Assembly (NCBI GenBank): GCA_032717465.1
Contig: CM064657.1
Location: 26,071,966-26,135,965 of the forward strand
Direction: 5' to 3'
DNA from: Coenobita brevimanus
Taxonomy: Eukaryota; Arthropoda; Malacostraca; Decapoda; Coenobitidae
Length of the DNA stretch: 64,000 bases
The notes below the pieces were generated by a model. That model had not been told where the DNA came from, did no database searches, and was given only the letters and a program-made list of their open reading frames with translations. The translations under genes were made by a program, and so were the position numbers. Below, one piece after another: positions 23,467 through 32,913 of this stretch. Each line of letters begins with the position of its first letter. The stretch's first letter is position 1.

Positions 23467-25119
23467 ATGAGAGTAAGACGGGCCATATGGGTGCCTACCC
23501 TTGGCAGGAACCAAAGACTCCGCGGACCACACCACCTGCTGACCCTCCTCCATTCCACCACCAACGCCTCCACACTCTTCCTCACCTGCGATGCGGAGCA
23601 GGAGGAAAACCCCTACACCATCGCCTGGCAAACCGTGCTGCAACACCTCCAGCCCGTGTACACCACCCACGACACGCAAGCATTCCACCTCCAGCCACAA
23701 GGACGTGACTTTTTACAGGGGGACAGTGGTAAAATGCGTGACTTACAAAGCAGTGCCCCCGAAATGGAAACAGAATACTGTAGTGCCCTCGACAACGGGG
23801 CAAGTGAGATACAGCCCAGTATGCCCGGGAACATGCCAATACCCCCACATGGACCCCCCGGGGTAGCCGCCACCACTCGGAGCAACCCCCAGCAACAACG
23901 GCATATGTCAGCCCGGGCCGTGCGCCCCTATGTCACGCAGCCACCATGCCGTCGCCGTCGCAGGAGAAGGACACTACCTTCACAGAGTGGGATTGTTGAG
24001 CCAGGTAGGGGTGGAGTTGTTCTAGACACTCCAGACGGCGCTCCTCCTCGTGAGACGGCCTATTGTCGCTCTGAAAGTGTCCTGGTAGAGACGGCCTATT
24101 GTCGCTCCGAAAGAGTCCTGGTAGAGACGCCCTATTGTCGCTCCGAAAGTGTCCTGGTAGAGACGGCCTATTGTCGCTCCCGCCCTCATGAGATGGCCTA
24201 TTGTCGCTCCGAAAGTGTCCCAGTAGAGACGGCCCATTGTCGCTCCTGCCTTCGTGAGACGGCCCATTGTCGCTCCGAAAGTGTCCCGGTAGAGACGGCC
24301 CATTGTCGCTCCTGCCATCGTGAGATGGCCTATTGTCACTACGAAAGTGTCCCGGTAGAGACGGCCCATTGTCGCTCCCGCCATCATGAGACGGCCTATT
24401 GTCGCTCCGAAAGTGTCTCGGTAGAGACGGCCCATTGTCGCTCCCGCCCTCATGAGACGGCCTATTGTCGCTCCCCTTCTCGTGAGACGGCCTATTGTCG
24501 CTCCCCTCCTCGTGAGACGGCCTATTGTCGCTCCGAAGGTGCCCTGGTAGAGACAGCCTATTGTCGCTTCCGCCCTCGTGAGACGGCCCACTGTCGCTCC
24601 GAAGGTGCACAGGAGGAGGCAAGGAGCGATACGTCACCCTGGCAGGAGACGAGCCTAGGCTTCCCATACCAGAGGGTGGCCCAGACAGGCCTCACAGCCT
24701 CCCCTGGCCTCCACTCCCTACGCCTGGCTCTGGAACAGACGCACCTGACGGGCCCCAGCGTAAGCCGATGCTGCAGCCCTCCCCTGTCGGCGCCCCTAGA
24801 CGCTGGAGACTGCAGTCCGCAGTCTCTCCCGATCCTCCCCAGGACACCCAGGCGCGATCTCCATACGCCCCCACGACGACGTAAGGCTCCCACCCCCGGC
24901 CGAGACTTACACCAGAGGTTCCTGGAGCTATTCGGCCCCAGTCCCGAGGGCCATACCCCTGAGCCCAGCCCAGAAGCCACGGGTAGCCCAGGACGCGAGA
25001 GGACGTCCCTACGAGTTGTCCCGCGCCCTCTTGGCACGCCTCCCCTTGGCGGTGCCCCTAGCCCGGCAGGATTGCCGACGGCGTGTTCCCGCCCCTGCCC
25101 CCACGATGAATACGTGTGA
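23467..25119 (+). CDS. X module and LTR-overlapping ORF of A1
   Basis: An ORF of 550 codons from an ATG at 23467. The first 88 codons are the X module: MRVRRAIWVP, then HHLLTLL, then FHLQPQGRDF just before the polypurine tract. It corresponds residue by residue to MKVIRVHWLP, HHLLRLL and YHLQSRGRDF of B1. The frame then runs without a stop through the polypurine tract, across the LTR start (the TAAAATG gives lysine and methionine) and through all 17 array units (ETAYCRS repeats) to 25119. I do not recognise the product. No signal peptide or membrane segment is visible, so it does not look like an envelope protein. The frame is open upstream to 22756 as well. The arrays are also open on the minus strand, so the LTR part may not be coding. 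Confidence 0.5.
   Translation: MRVRRAIWVPTLGRNQRLRGPHHLLTLLHSTTNASTLFLTCDAEQEENPYTIAWQTVLQHLQPVYTTHDTQAFHLQPQGRDFLQGDSGKMRDLQSSAPEMETEYCSALDNGASEIQPSMPGNMPIPPHGPPGVAATTRSNPQQQRHMSARAVRPYVTQPPCRRRRRRRTLPSQSGIVEPGRGGVVLDTPDGAPPRETAYCRSESVLVETAYCRSERVLVETPYCRSESVLVETAYCRSRPHEMAYCRSESVPVETAHCRSCLRETAHCRSESVPVETAHCRSCHREMAYCHYESVPVETAHCRSRHHETAYCRSESVSVETAHCRSRPHETAYCRSPSRETAYCRSPPRETAYCRSEGALVETAYCRFRPRETAHCRSEGAQEEARSDTSPWQETSLGFPYQRVAQTGLTASPGLHSLRLALEQTHLTGPSVSRCCSPPLSAPLDAGDCSPQSLPILPRTPRRDLHTPPRRRKAPTPGRDLHQRFLELFGPSPEGHTPEPSPEATGSPGRERTSLRVVPRPLGTPPLGGAPSPAGLPTACSRPCPHDEYV
23716..23729 (+). promoter_or_regulatory. Polypurine tract of A1
   Basis: A purine-rich run (CAGGGGGACAGTGG) directly precedes the 3' LTR start TAAAATG. 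This is the expected primer for plus-strand DNA synthesis. Confidence 0.75.
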
Positions 25120-25947
25120 TGCTGCCCAGAAACAGTGCAAGTGATTTAGGTTAAGTGTGACTTTGCCTAGTGTAGTATCGTGCAGTGACTTAATATAGTG
25201 AATATCGGGGCAAGTAAGATCACAGTGAGAGAATAAAGGACGAGTGTGCGAATCAAGATCTGATGAACTGTATTTATGAGTGACGTCCCTTATATACAAT
25301 TAGTAAGACTGTGCCGCCTGGAAATTCCTCCGTAGTAATACACCCCTACTGCTGTGAGCTCTAAAGAAGTAATACGAGAAAGTGTTAGTGATATTCCCCC
25401 ACTCACGCTACCCGTAAATCCTGTACGACATTCCCTCGTCCCAGTATCTAGTGTAAGTGTAAACCAAGAATAAAATCAATTACCAAAGTCCCTTTGCTAT
25501 TGGAAAACGTGTAATCCTCATTGTTAATACTTGCCTCTCTCCAGTATTACCATAACTCTCTCCTAGCTGTCACAAGTTACTCCCTGCACCCCCCCTTTCT
25601 CCCCCCCCCCTTGTGAGACTTACTCCCTACGCCTCACGCGCGCGCCTATATTCACTGTCCCCTGAATACACTAGGATTAATTGTGTTGGCATTAATATCA
25701 GATAAGCCAGTATCCTGCGAGATACACATGTCCTAGATAAGGTTTCATTTTGCTATATATTATGTTGTAATATCTGCTGATTTGTCCTGTGTCTGATTGT
25801 GGTAATATACGTGTAAAGGTTATTGCCTAGAGTTTTTGTGTCCTGCCTCTCTTTATTGCACTAAGCTCCGGTCTCGAAAGAGGACCCCGCTCCATGTTAG
25901 GTGTTTTTAGGAACGAGAGGTCGAGCCTATTTACACCTAGTATTACA
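23730..25947 (+). repeat. A1 3' LTR
   Basis: Same layout as the 5' LTR. It holds a 17-unit array (24052-24612) whose unit order differs from that of the 5' LTR. The AT-rich 3' part is nearly identical to the 5' copy. It ends CACCTAGTATTACA at 25947. Confidence 0.9.
24052..24612 (+). repeat. 30/36 bp tandem array in the A1 3' LTR (17 units)
   Basis: Unit lengths in order are 36, 36, 36, 30, 36, 30, 36, 30, 36, 30, 36, 30, 30, 30, 36, 30 and 33 bp, all multiples of three. The unit number equals that of the 5' LTR array but the order differs, so the arrays have rearranged since the LTRs were copied from one template, or were remodelled during reverse transcription. Confidence 0.92.
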
Positions 25948-25952
25948 GGTTA

Positions 25953-26242
25953 TCTATAATTATCATAATTTCAGAGTGACTTTAAATTTTCTATAATGAA
26001 ATAATAGTGGATCTGTTTTTATTCATCAATTAAGTCGATATTTCGTGTGCATTCGAATGAACGAAAATGGGTGACAACAGGAGGAGGAGCAGCAGCGGCA
26101 GCAGAGACCATCAGACTAATACTAATGATAATGATGCTTTACACAACCATACCCATTATTATTCTTCTTGTCCAGAAGTAACAGTACAGAAAAAGAAATC
26201 AGACATACCCTAAGTTAACTCAGAGTAATATGAATGATGTTA
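25953..26242. other. Short spacer between A1 and B1
   Basis: AT-rich sequence with one purine-rich trinucleotide stretch (GGAGGAGGAGCAGCAGCGGC, about 26080-26100). No gene seen. Confidence 0.5.
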
Positions 26243-26520
26243 GTTTGTAAAATGCCAGCCGCCGGACCACCCACCCCACCACTGGGCCACCACCACACCA
26301 CCACCCCAGGAGGACACAACGGGGGGGCTAGTGACCCAGGTCAAGAGGGTCACTGGGCCACTACTAACCTGAGCCCCTTTTCCCCGCAACTGCCCCGACG
26401 CCAGGTGACCGAAGAACGCCAACGACCTTGCAGGCGGGACAACCATCGCCAGAAGTGGGGTGGGACTGAACAGGATTCAGTCCCAAGTAACGTCTTGGCG
26501 ACGGCCATAGTTACACCCTC

Positions 26521-26850
26521 AAGGGCAGGAGGCCCTAGGCTTCGGCCTAACGTGTACACCAGGGCATCAGTGCCCTTAGCCACTTCAAGGGCAGGAGGCC
26601 CTAGGCTATGGCCTAACGTGTGCACCAGGGCATCAATGCCCTTAGCCACTTCAAGGGCAGGAAGCCCTAGGCTTCGGCCTAATGTGTGCACCAGGGCGTC
26701 AGTGCCCTTAGCCACTCCCAGGGCAGGAGGCCCAAGGCTACGGCCAGAAGAGTGCGCCAGGGCGAGGGTGCCCTTAGCCACTCTAAGGGCAGGAGGCCCT
26801 AGAATACAGCTAGAAGTGGGTCACAGGGTGAGAAGACCTGTAGCCACGGC
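26521..26850 (+). repeat. 66 bp tandem array, five units (B1 5' LTR)
   Basis: Units start at 26521, 26587, 26653, 26719 and 26785, exactly 66 bp apart, each with AAGGGCAGGAGGCCCTAGG and CTTCGGCCTAA or variants. The encoded 22-residue repeat contains SRAGGPRLRPN. The units have internal dyads (AGGCCCTAGGC). Confidence 0.92.
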
Positions 26851-28132
26851 TGTAGCAAACACAGGAGAGAGAGTCGCCTCTGTGCTTCCCTCCCTGTACA
26901 TAGGAGAGGACACGGTCTCCATGGACCCTTTTCCTACCTCGTTCCCCTGTGGGAACTGTTCGTCACCACCCGGGAGTGTTGCCCCGGAGGTGTCGCCAGA
27001 GTGGTGGCAAAGCCTGAGACCGGACCTGCCTCCCATGCCTGGGAAATCTCTGTCCTTTACAGACACCAGACGGAGACGAGGCAGCAGTCCAACCCTGTCG
27101 GCGCTTCTCTCAGCAGACGATCGCACCCCCAGGCGAGACCAGCAAACTACAGGCGAGGGCGACCCAGACTCCCTCACCCCGTGGAGCCGCAGACGACAGG
27201 CCCGCCTCCTCTAGCTGTTTGGCCCCAGTCCCGAGGGCCACCTCTCAGGTCGAGGCCCCCAGACAGGAGGGCCTCCCTGCACCCCACCAATGAGGCCCCG
27301 AGGTAAGGGCCTCCCCTTAGGTCGAGGCCCCCAGACAGGAGGGCCTCCCTGCATCTCACCGACGACCAGGACCCGGGCAGTGACTCCTCTGCGGGTAGTG
27401 TGTTGCCCTTTGCAGGCAGTCCCCCTAGGGCCCTCTCCTCACATCCCGACGACAGAGTGTACCAAACCCAGGAAACACGGGTAAATAAGTGACGCACCTT
27501 ATACCGAGAATAAGCCAGGGGAAAGAGAACAGTGAACAGTGACAGAGTGCGACTAATGTAAAACCAGTGACAATTGTTATTAACCTAAAAGAACTCTATA
27601 CCCGGCAGAACAGAAAAGGGCTTCGACCGCCAATCATAGAAAGTAGAGTAATTATACATGCCCTAGAATTAAAGAATTTTCAGTAATTGTGAACGAAGAC
27701 CAGGGTGCGCGGGAGAATGAAAAGCCTGTGTAAAGTGCCGCCACGACTAGGTGACAGTGTCAAGGGTTGCGATCCGCACCCTGTCTTCTTTATAGTAGTA
27801 TTTCCCCCACGGACTCTTAATCTTGTTTATTCTCCTTGTTCTCAAGTGAATATATGTTTTGGCTTTACATGAAATACGGGTATCTCCATATATATAACTA
27901 AAGACATTGGTATACATGTATCATATCGTGTGTTAAGTGCAACTGTATTTTGTGATATCAAAGTCTAACTCTGTGTCCCTGAATCCTGTATCTTAAATAT
28001 CACTCTGTGTTATATTGTAACGGTGTAGAATTAAGGCAATAGATGTGTTAAGATATACTTCCTGGTTTTTATGTCCTGTTCCTTTGTTGGTGCTTTACTT
28101 CCGGTCCGGAAAGAGGACCCCGCTCAGTCGCT

Positions 28133-28168
28133 AGTGTTTTTAAAACGAGGAGTTGACCTAAAAACACT
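28133..28168 (+). promoter_or_regulatory. U5 terminal hairpin, family B
   Basis: AGTGTTTTTA (28133-28142) pairs perfectly with TAAAAACACT (28159-28168) around a 16-base loop, ten bases before the LTR end. Confidence 0.7.
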
Positions 28169-28179
28169 CGGCATAACAC

Positions 28180-28195
28180 TGGTGGCAAGCGGTGG
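28180..28195 (+). promoter_or_regulatory. Primer-binding site of B1
   Basis: TGGTGGCAAGCGGTGG, one base after the 5' LTR. Identical in C1 and D1. Confidence 0.75.
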
Positions 28196-28244
28196 CTCTG
28201 GATCCGAGTAAAAGCACAAAGGAACGAAAAAGGAAACTTGCACA

Positions 28245-29129
28245 ATGGCAGCCAAACCGCACATTCAGTTGCCAAAATTCAACCCGGACCAATGTGACAT
28301 TGATGTGTATTTAGATATGATTAAACCCCTCTTAGACATAGGGTTTGACTCGGACAAGGAGAAAATTGCAGTCACATTGCCTAACCTGGGAAAAATAATT
28401 GCCACTGTCACACCAAAAGTTGTCCCAGAACTGACATGGGACCAGTTCTCGCAAATTGTGAGACAGGCTTTCATGCCTTCCATGGGCAGAGTTGTCACTC
28501 TCTCGCAGCTCGACGCCCTCACCTACGACGGTAACCTAGACGACACTTTCGTCCAGGCTCGGCGCCTCATCAGCGCCTCTTATCCTGAGGCAGCAACAAA
28601 TACTCGGGATATCCACACATTTACTGCCCTGCTGAGGATTCTCCCTAGCACAGTCAGGGAGCACTTCTCTATCTATGATCCCTCAGGGGACATGGACCAG
28701 GACCTGCAACTCGTCCGACGTCTCCTCGCCGCCCATCCCATACCACAACCTCTTTACGCGGTGACAAGATTCCCCACAAACCACAACCCTCCACCAAAAC
28801 CTAAGCTGCTGCCTCACCAGCCACCTACAGAGCCACCTCCTATTGTGCCCAGGGCTTACCCGCAGAAGAAACGCCCCAACTCCAAGGAGCAAGGCAACCT
28901 GATTACCATTAATCCTTGGGAGTTCACAGCCTGCAGTCGCACCTGCCCCCTGCACGACATAAGAGAGCAGCTCAAGGCAAGCAGGCGCAGGAACTTTCAC
29001 CAGGGGCACAAGAAAGTCTCCTCCTTAGACGACGCTGCCCCGGAAGACGACGCGCCGCCACTACTCTACCCAGGACCGGACGACGAGGAACACGACAACC
29101 ACACCCAACCTCAGCAGATGGATTTTTAG
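28245..29129 (+). CDS. gag: B1 Gag
   Basis: Intact 294-residue Gag-like protein that would assemble the retrotransposon particle. It starts MAAKPHIQLPKFNPDQCDI. The N-terminal two thirds is a helical, non-repetitive domain with VVTLSQLDALTYDGNLDD; a Pro-rich stretch follows (about residues 185-210) and then ITINPWEFTACSRTCPLHD. There is no CCHC zinc knuckle, only a CxxxC. The acidic C-terminus ends QQMDF with TAG at 29127-29129. The stop overlaps a run of five T where a -1 shift would enter the protease frame. D1 gag is nearly the same length (293 residues) and also open. Confidence 0.85.
   Translation: MAAKPHIQLPKFNPDQCDIDVYLDMIKPLLDIGFDSDKEKIAVTLPNLGKIIATVTPKVVPELTWDQFSQIVRQAFMPSMGRVVTLSQLDALTYDGNLDDTFVQARRLISASYPEAATNTRDIHTFTALLRILPSTVREHFSIYDPSGDMDQDLQLVRRLLAAHPIPQPLYAVTRFPTNHNPPPKPKLLPHQPPTEPPPIVPRAYPQKKRPNSKEQGNLITINPWEFTACSRTCPLHDIREQLKASRRRNFHQGHKKVSSLDDAAPEDDAPPLLYPGPDDEEHDNHTQPQQMDF
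29121..29129 (+). promoter_or_regulatory. Candidate -1 ribosomal frameshift site at the gag stop
   Basis: GATTTTTAG: the last sense codon of gag is TTT within a T5 run, followed directly by the TAG. A one-base backward slip on the T run reads on as Leu-Gly-Pro into the protease frame, which is open. The same GGATTTTTAGGCC is present at the end of the D1 gag. This is a motif observation only. Confidence 0.5.
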
Positions 29130-29835
29130 GCCCGCCCCCGCACCTCCCCACGGTGGTGGGGGCCACCTCACACAACTACAGACCCCCAGTCTATAACAAG
29201 ATTTGGCTGAACAGGGTCAAGGCGAGACTACTGGTGGATACGGGAGCAGCCAGGTCATGCCTCTACTCCCACCACACCTCAGCCAACCTTGTAGACGCAG
29301 GGGATGGCCCCCTACCCATCTGTGGGGAAACCCGGGCCCTTCAAACCAGCACTCACCAACGAGTGTCCACCAACCACCTCTTCATCATATTTGATTCCAC
29401 ATGTAATCAATATGATGGATATCTTGAGCTGGACCTCCTCCAAAAACTCCACGCAACCATCGATTGTCAACAGCGTTGCCTCCACTTCAGTCCAGCCCGC
29501 CCCAACCAAGCATCCATCAACAAGGAAAAAAAAAAATCCAGAAGAAAAACGAAAAACAACAACACCTCCCCCCCCCAAACACTCACCTGCCCCAATCCAC
29601 CTGTACATGTAACCCCATCCCAACCTCACTCAATGCCTCACTTATCCCCCTCCATCCCCATCTCCCATTACACCTCTACTGCCCCCCACTCCATCCTTCC
29701 CTGCCACTATCGCTTCCACAATTACTATTCCACCTCACCACAAAGCTTGGGTGACACTCAACAGATCCTCAGGTACATCAGTCCTTTTCTCACCATCCAT
29801 ACCCACCGGACCCCTCTCATCCTGTCTAGTATCAC
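29124..29835 (+). pseudogene. pol: B1 protease and start of pol (cut by D1)
   Basis: In the -1 frame after gag comes VVGATSHNYRPPVYN, then the retropepsin active site ARLLVDTGAARS (about 29222-29257), followed by the conserved-length protease domain with CNQYDGYLELDLL (about 29403-29442). A Lys/Pro/Ser-rich linker of low complexity follows. The frame is open to the D1 insertion at 29836, and the rest of pol resumes at 40016. Confidence 0.8.
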
Positions 29836-31617
29836 TGTTATGCTGGTGTTTTTAAGGCGACTTCTCATAGTAAAAACATTAGCTACTGAAGCGGGGTCCT
29901 CTTTCTAGACCGGAAGTAAAGCACCAACAAAGGAACAGGACATAAAAACCAGGCAGTATACCTTAACACATCTATTACCTTAATTCTAACCGTAACAATA
30001 CACGTAGAGTGATATTTGAGATACAGGGGAACAGAGACACAGAGTTAACATTCACCACCACAAAATAGAGTTACACTTAGCACACACTACAATGTTCATT
30101 CAGGGAGATCGTGAATTATCTATAGTATTGTTTATGTGTCACTTTTAGGCAGGATATAAATAGAATGGTTCACATAGGGAATAAACAAGATTGGGAGTCT
30201 GTATGGGAAATATTATTATAAATGAGGTAGGGTGCGGATAGCGACACTCGACATCGTCACCTTGTCACGGCGACACTCACACTCAGGCTTTTGACGGGCC
30301 TGCGCACCCTCACCTCAGGTGTTCACAGAAAGTTCTCTTATATGGGGGGACTGGGACAATTACAATAAAGTTCATTCTCTGCCCTGCCAACACTGAATTC
30401 TTGTGGGCTACTATCAACTACACTGTTCTTCACTTAGTCACTTTCACTGTTCTTTTTCCCGACTTGTTCTTGACACGGGGGGGGGGGAAGTCACTGTTTT
30501 CCTATATCTCCTAGGTAACGTTCACTCTAGGTCACACTCGTAAGTGGGGTGCAGGGAGGCTCTCCCGTCTGGGGGCCTCGACCTGATAGGCGGCCCTCGT
30601 GCTGGGGCCGCGTCGGTGTGGTGCAGGGAGGCCCTCTGGTCTGGGGGCCTCGACCTGATAGGTGGCCCTCGGGACTGGGACCAAACAGCCGGAGTAGTCG
30701 GGCCTGTCGTCTTTGGCTCCGTTTGGCTCCGTGGAATGAGGGAGCCCGGATTGCCTTCGTCAGGAGCTGGAGAGTCTGGCCTGGGTGTCCTGATACTGCG
30801 GGCACCAAGGGGGAGAGGCGCCGTCAGGACTGGGCTGTGGCAGCGTTTCCTTTGGGGCTCGGGCAGGAACAAGGAACTCCTGGGCGTAGACGGTAAGTCC
30901 GATATCAGGCCTTGCCACCACTCTAGCATCTCCTCCGGGGCTATATTCCCGGGTGGTGACGAAGGGCTTCCACAAGGGAAAGAGGCTGGAGAAGGACTCA
31001 GGTCACTCGTGTCCTCTCTAGTACGTCCTGAGGCCGGAGCCTTGGGTCGCCTTACCCTGGTACGTACTCTGGCTGTAGCCGTGGACTTGCCCGGCGTACG
31101 AGGAACAACTGAAGGGCGTACTAGGCCGTCCCTTCCCTGCCACGTGTATAGACCGTCGGCGCGGTGTTGCTCCCATAGTAGGGGACAAGCCGGAGTGAGG
31201 GGCACAGAGGCCACACTCTCTCCAGTACGAACTGAAACTACCTTCAGGGGCTTCTCTACCCTGGTACGTGCCCTGGCCGGAGCCGAGTGCCTACCCGTTT
31301 TACTGAGAACAACTGAAGGGCGTACTAGGCCGTTCCCTCCCCGCCACGTATATAGACCGTCGGCGCGGTGTTGCTCCCATAATAGGGAAGGGCTACACGT
31401 ATGGTAGCAGGGGCTCTTTACTCTGGTCCGTACTCTGGCCGTAGCCAGAAGCTGATCTGTCCGATCAGAAACAACTGAAGGGCGTACTATGGTCCTTTCG
31501 CAGCAAGAAGTCCGTTCAGGGTGTGGCAGAAGTTGGACTTTCCCCGAGTGCGACGTTGCCAATTTGACCACCAATTATCGGATTATCACTACCTACCCCC
31601 ATCCCACCTGTTTCTCC

Positions 31618-31682
<65 letters not shown>

Positions 31683-32583
31683 ATATATTTATTATTTATT
31701 TTCAACTTTTTATCCACACCACCTATGAGGTAAAAGTCTAGGTGCGTTTTATTTTTAAGAGGTTTCCCCTGTAGGCCTAATCCTCTCTCTGACCCTGGGT
31801 CCCTCGCCGACCTCAGCGTGGCAACATGGGAAAAAAGCACTGCCGCGTGTCATAGAATTCGTTCAAATCGTTGTTATAATTCTAAAAATTGATACTCAAT
31901 GTACTATACAGCTTCCTTTATTATATACAGAATATAAAAAACAATTTCAAATAGCACACAGATGGGAAATAAGAGAGAGAGAGGCATGTACTACGGTTGA
32001 TTTGGCAGCATCGCTAGAGGTGATTCACCAGGTGGGCCCCACCCTGAACGGACTTCTTGCGGTGAAAGGACCATAGGCCGTCCCTTCCCCGCCACGTATA
32101 TGGACCGTCGGCGCGGTGTTGCTCCTGAAGGGGAGAACAGCAAGAGAGATGCACTGGGGCAACTCTCTCTCTCTGGTGTACTAAGGCCAGAGCCTTGGGT
32201 CGCCTTACCCTTTGTACACTTTGTTAGGCCGTAGCCTTGGGCCTCCTGCCCTAGAGGGTGTAACAAAGCCGTCAATACGGTGTTACCTGGGACTGAAACT
32301 TGTTCAGTCCCACCCTTATTCTGACGACCATTGCTCCGCCCGCAATGTAGTTTTCTTTCCCTGGTCACCTGGGGTTGGAGCAATTGCGGGGAACAAGGGC
32401 CCAGGATCGTGATGTCCTGGTGACCCTCTTGATCGGGGTCACTAACCCCACCGTTGTGTCCTCCTGGGGTGGTGGTGTGGTGGCGGCCCGGTGATGGGGT
32501 GGGGGGTGGTGTGGTGGCGGCCCGGTGATGGGGTGGGGGGTGGTGAGGTGGGAGGTCCGGCGGCGGGCACGGTGGGCATTTTA
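29836..32583 (-). repeat. D1 3' LTR (contains a MITE)
   Basis: On the minus strand it begins TAAAATGCCCACCG and ends CCAGCATAACA. Away from the MITE (31490-32073) it aligns throughout with the 5' LTR at 37917-40010. It lacks the 66 bp array of B1 and instead has single copies of segments like those of family C (minus-strand GGCTACGGCCTAAC). Near 32460-32540 a GGGGTGGGGGGTGG-containing segment is duplicated relative to the 5' LTR. Confidence 0.9.
31490..32073. mobile_element. MITE M1 with TA duplication in the D1 3' LTR
   Basis: 584 bp flanked by TA (31488-31489 and 32074-32075). The undisturbed site is seen in the other D1 LTR near 39555. Terminal inverted repeats of about 36 bp start TGGTCCTTTC and share GCAAGAAGTCCGTTCAGGGT at both ends. 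No transposase. The middle has a TC run and a TA run (about 31611-31680). Internal sequence (CCACACCACC...GAGGTAAAA...GGTTTCCCC) is shared with M2 at 60756-61454, so both belong to one group of TA-targeting elements. Confidence 0.85.
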
Positions 32584-32846
32584 CCACCCTCCGCGTTGTA
32601 TAAGTCACGATCCCGTGACTGGAGGTGGTAGGTGGTGGAGGTGGATGTCTGGTGGGCCGGGGTGAGGGGTTGGGTGAGGCTGACCCAGTGGGTGGTGAAG
32701 GTGTTGGGCTCCTGATGGGGGTTGAGAGTGAGCCGGAGGGAGGATGGATGGTCGATCCGGCGTAGGAGTTGGAGCAGGTGGTGGGTGTTCCGGATTCTGG
32801 CATGTGGGCGGTCGTGGGGTCGCCAATGCTCTCTCGTCACTTTCAT
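32442..32846 (-). CDS. X module ORF of D1
   Basis: Minus-strand ORF from ATG at 32846 with MKVTREHWRP, THHLLQLL and TTYHLQSRDRDL, then the GGKMP crossing into the LTR at 32583. It stops 48 codons inside the LTR at 32442; the continuing LTR-encoded sequence (PGGHNGG onward) is in the frame that ends at 31991, so a frameshift separates them. The frame is open upstream to about 33089 and overlaps the integrase tail in another frame. Unrecognised product. Confidence 0.5.
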   Translation of the reverse strand: MKVTREHWRPHDRPHARIRNTHHLLQLLRRIDHPSSLRLTLNPHQEPNTFTTHWVSLTQPLTPAHQTSTSTTYHLQSRDRDLYNAEGGKMPTVPAAGPPTSPPPTPSPGRHHTTPHPITGPPPHHHPRRTQRWG

Positions 32847-32913
32847 CTCGGGGAATGGTGCCTGGTGGAGAGATGAAAGCTGAATGCTGGAGAGTGACGG
32901 GAGGTTGGTGGTT

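Larger units (their letters stand above)
18903..25952 (+). mobile_element. A1: complete, internally deleted Gypsy-like LTR element
   Basis: Both LTRs are present (18908-21123, 2,216 bp; 23730-25947, 2,218 bp) and the whole is flanked by a perfect GGTTA duplication (18903-18907 and 25948-25952). The internal region (21124-23729) keeps the primer-binding site, gag, a Pro/Thr-rich stretch, the X module and the polypurine tract. It has lost protease, RT, RNase H and the integrase core. The element is therefore non-autonomous but keeps every sequence expected to be needed in cis. The two LTRs are very similar outside the arrays, which suggests a fairly recent insertion. Confidence 0.92.
26248..28178 (+). 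repeat. B1 5' LTR
   Basis: 1,931 bp, starting TAAAATGCCAGCCG and ending CTCGGCATAACA. The GC-rich part has a frame open from the first ATG (26251) to 27214 that passes through five 66 bp repeats. The AT-rich 3' part holds GAAAGAGGACCCCGCT and the terminal hairpin. Upstream of the ATG there is only host flank, so the ORF here has no X module. Confidence 0.9.

Noticed and set aside
23933..24667. Minus-strand ORF of 244 codons with repeated SDNRPSHEGG-like peptides
   Set aside because: It is the reverse of the A1 LTR array. The unit lacks stops in several frames, so long ORFs arise on both strands; nothing supports a separate gene.
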